From positions 55,005-96,577 of the forward strand of contig PAQK01000019.1 of assembly GCA_002709665.1 (NCBI GenBank): a DNA stretch of 41,573 nt, read 5' to 3'. The position numbers and the translations under genes are program-made. Source of the stretch: Gemmatimonadota bacterium (GTDB taxonomy: Bacteria; Latescibacterota; UBA2968; GCA-2709665). Positions 40,244-41,573 of this stretch are shown piece by piece; within the stretch, counting starts at the first letter, position 1, and the number at the start of each line of letters is the position of its first letter. The notes under the pieces are model-generated. The model did no database searches. It was not told the origin of the DNA and saw only the letters and a list, made by a program, of their open reading frames with translations.

Positions 40244-41573
40244 TTACGGATTCTGCTCCAACCAGAACTTGATGGCGTCTGCCTTCTGATAGTCACCATC
40301 GAGTTCGAGGACTTTCAGAAACCCGGTCCTCGCTTCCTCCTTTGCCCCAAGTTCCAGCTGCGCCAGCGCCAGGTTGTAGTGCGCGTTCAGATAACCCGGA
40401 TCGGTTTCGATCGCTTTCCGGTACTGCACAACAGCTTCGCGGACCTGCTTCAAATCGCTGTAGGAATTACCCATATTCAAGTACGCAAGACTGTAGTCGG
40501 GGCTGAGCTGTATCGCTCTCCTATAGCGCGCAATTGCTGCCTCGTGTTCTCCCAGCCTCGAATAGGCCACACCCAAATTGAAATGTACATCTACCTCGTT
40601 GGGATTGGCCTCAAGCGCCGCCTTGTATTCTACAATCGCCTTCCTGACTTCCCCTGAACGGTAATGGACACTCCCGAGACTAGCGTGGGCATTGGCCAGG
40701 TTCTTTGAATAGGTTTCCGAATACGCAGGAGCGAGTTCAAATGCCTTTTCTAATGCATCAATGGCATCCTGGAATCGATCTAGCGCCAGGTATCGATTTC
40801 CCAGGGAAATCCAGTGTCGAGGATTTTCGGGGCTGGCTTCAATCGCCCGCTGGTAGGCTTCAGCCGCTTGTTCGTTCCTCCCTGACTCTCTCAGATAAAT
40901 CGCAAATGTCTCCCAGCCATACGATCTGGCATTCCCGGAAAGAGACCCCCTGGTCATCACATCTGTATATCGCGCCTCTGCTCTCGTCACCCTCGAGTTC
41001 ACACCCACCCAAAGTCCCGTATGCAAGAATGCTGACGCCACAACAAGGAAGCCTGCGTACTTAAGCTGTGCCTCATCCTGGAGAGCACCCGCAAGAGCCA
41101 CACCCGCCCAGAGCGTCATCGGCAATCCCGGAAAGGAAAACACATCCCAGTCCCGGAACGCACCGATCTCAGGATTGGCCACAAAGCTGAAAACAAAAGA
41201 AAAAACGGTCGTAGTGAGCAGAAACAGATGAGTCGGTTGCTGTCGAAACGCTGTCCGGCCCAGAATCGTCATTACCAGGAGGGCTGCCGGGGCAATCAGG
41301 AGGAACTGGTTGAAAATATCCTGAAGGTGCTCAACCGACAACATCCGATAGTTTTGATGGAAGGATATCTCGCCTGTGACCGGAAGCAGATGCGTAATTT
41401 TTGAAGATGCCAGATAGTTGACCGGATCAAAACCAATGATGCCCAGGAGCAGAACGGAAACGACGGGGGACAATGTAAGTATCCCAATAAGACCCATCCC
41501 AGAACGGAGCCTCGAAAGATCCGGCTGAGCTGTCGACCTGTAGTGCGTCCACACAAGAAACAAGAGTGAGGGA
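40244..41573 (-). CDS. TPR-repeat membrane protein (N-terminus beyond the window)
   Basis: At least 440 residues are present; the frame is still open at the window end, so the true start is outside. The first part holds several hydrophobic segments (GLIGILTLSPVVSVLLLGIIG, LLLTTTVFSFVFSFV-like), i.e. a polytopic membrane domain. From about 40900 down to 40260 there are roughly six to seven TPR units (AEAYQRAIEASPENPRHWISLG, then AIVEYKAALEANPNEVDVHFNLG and so on, each ~34 residues). Such proteins often scaffold envelope or polysaccharide machinery; several are O-GlcNAc-transferase-like or glycosyltransferase-linked. The function here is not assignable. Confidence 0.8.
   Translation of the reverse strand, partial: PSLLFLVWTHYRSTAQPDLSRLRSGMGLIGILTLSPVVSVLLLGIIGFDPVNYLASSKITHLLPVTGEISFHQNYRMLSVEHLQDIFNQFLLIAPAALLVMTILGRTAFRQQPTHLFLLTTTVFSFVFSFVANPEIGAFRDWDVFSFPGLPMTLWAGVALAGALQDEAQLKYAGFLVVASAFLHTGLWVGVNSRVTRAEARYTDVMTRGSLSGNARSYGWETFAIYLRESGRNEQAAEAYQRAIEASPENPRHWISLGNRYLALDRFQDAIDALEKAFELAPAYSETYSKNLANAHASLGSVHYRSGEVRKAIVEYKAALEANPNEVDVHFNLGVAYSRLGEHEAAIARYRRAIQLSPDYSLAYLNMGNSYSDLKQVREAVVQYRKAIETDPGYLNAHYNLALAQLELGAKEEARTGFLKVLELDGDYQKADAIKFWLEQNP

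Noticed and set aside
1-41573. tRNA, rRNA, CRISPR array, insertion sequence or prophage
   Set aside because: I looked for tRNA arm patterns, repeat-spacer periodicity and transposase or integrase motifs and found none; absence by eye does not exclude a missed tRNA.

Overview
The window (about 54% GC by eye) looks like a bacterial chromosome of an uncultured, heterotrophic lineage, most likely from the Latescibacterota/Poribacteria/Planctomycetota-like part of the tree. The hints are a phytanoyl-CoA-dioxygenase (PhyH) protein, sugar-handling beta-propellers of a kind common in those groups, an OPT/DUF6785-like transporter, a Gfo/Idh-like oxidoreductase without a classical nucleotide loop, a regulator-propeller protein with a dockerin-like tail, and SthA-type transhydrogenase. 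An LpxH-like hydrolase and an LpxH/lipoprotein toolkit suggest a diderm envelope. This placement is inference; no rRNA or tRNA gene was found. I saw no CRISPR array, integrase, transposase or phage gene.

Layout. (1) 1-8574, minus strand: a long co-directional block, read from a good promoter at about 8627-8655. It encodes a beta-propeller protein, a polysaccharide-lyase-like toroid protein, MsrB, an MFS transporter, a PhyH dioxygenase, a GH32/43-like propeller, and finally a decayed SAM methyltransferase. (2) 8840-9712, plus: a DapA/NanA-family aldolase divergent from that block, with a candidate operator over its -10. Together 1 and 2 look like a carbohydrate or sugar-acid uptake and breakdown locus. 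(3) 9764-16540, minus: alpha/beta hydrolase, Gfo/Idh-like protein, small conserved protein, RluA-type pseudouridine synthase, SthA, the ABC-F protein EttA, and a cold-shock protein with its own promoter, long leader and terminator. (4) 16845-27643, mostly plus: an N-terminally short OPT-like transporter, a FlgM-like small protein, an AstE/AspA-like hydrolase, a sedoheptulokinase-like FGGY kinase, M28 peptidase, a neuraminate-lyase-like aldolase, a lipoprotein SGNH esterase, a GNAT acetyltransferase and an M3 oligopeptidase.

(5) 27685-28225 is a scar of two broken genes meeting tail to tail: a MetE-like fragment (+) and a receiver-domain gene (-) that has lost its phosphoacceptor Asp and carries a stop. 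(6) 28341-30545, minus: a Na+/solute symporter with its small membrane partner and a Mug-type DNA glycosylase, linked by overlaps. (7) 30680-35746, plus: ilvD, then a YbbA/YbbP-type ABC exporter pair, facing a TesA-type esterase (-). (8) 36691-36900: a 69-residue unknown protein with unusually complete expression signals. (9) 37032-41573, minus: a frameshifted regulator-propeller/dockerin-like pseudogene, glpK with its terminator, an LpxH-like phosphoesterase, and a TPR membrane protein cut by the window end.

Overall this is mostly metabolic and housekeeping content with several decayed genes. The best candidates for something undescribed are the 0.8-9.7 kb catabolic locus, the 69-residue gene at 36.7 kb, and the AstE-like enzyme with a changed metal ligand.
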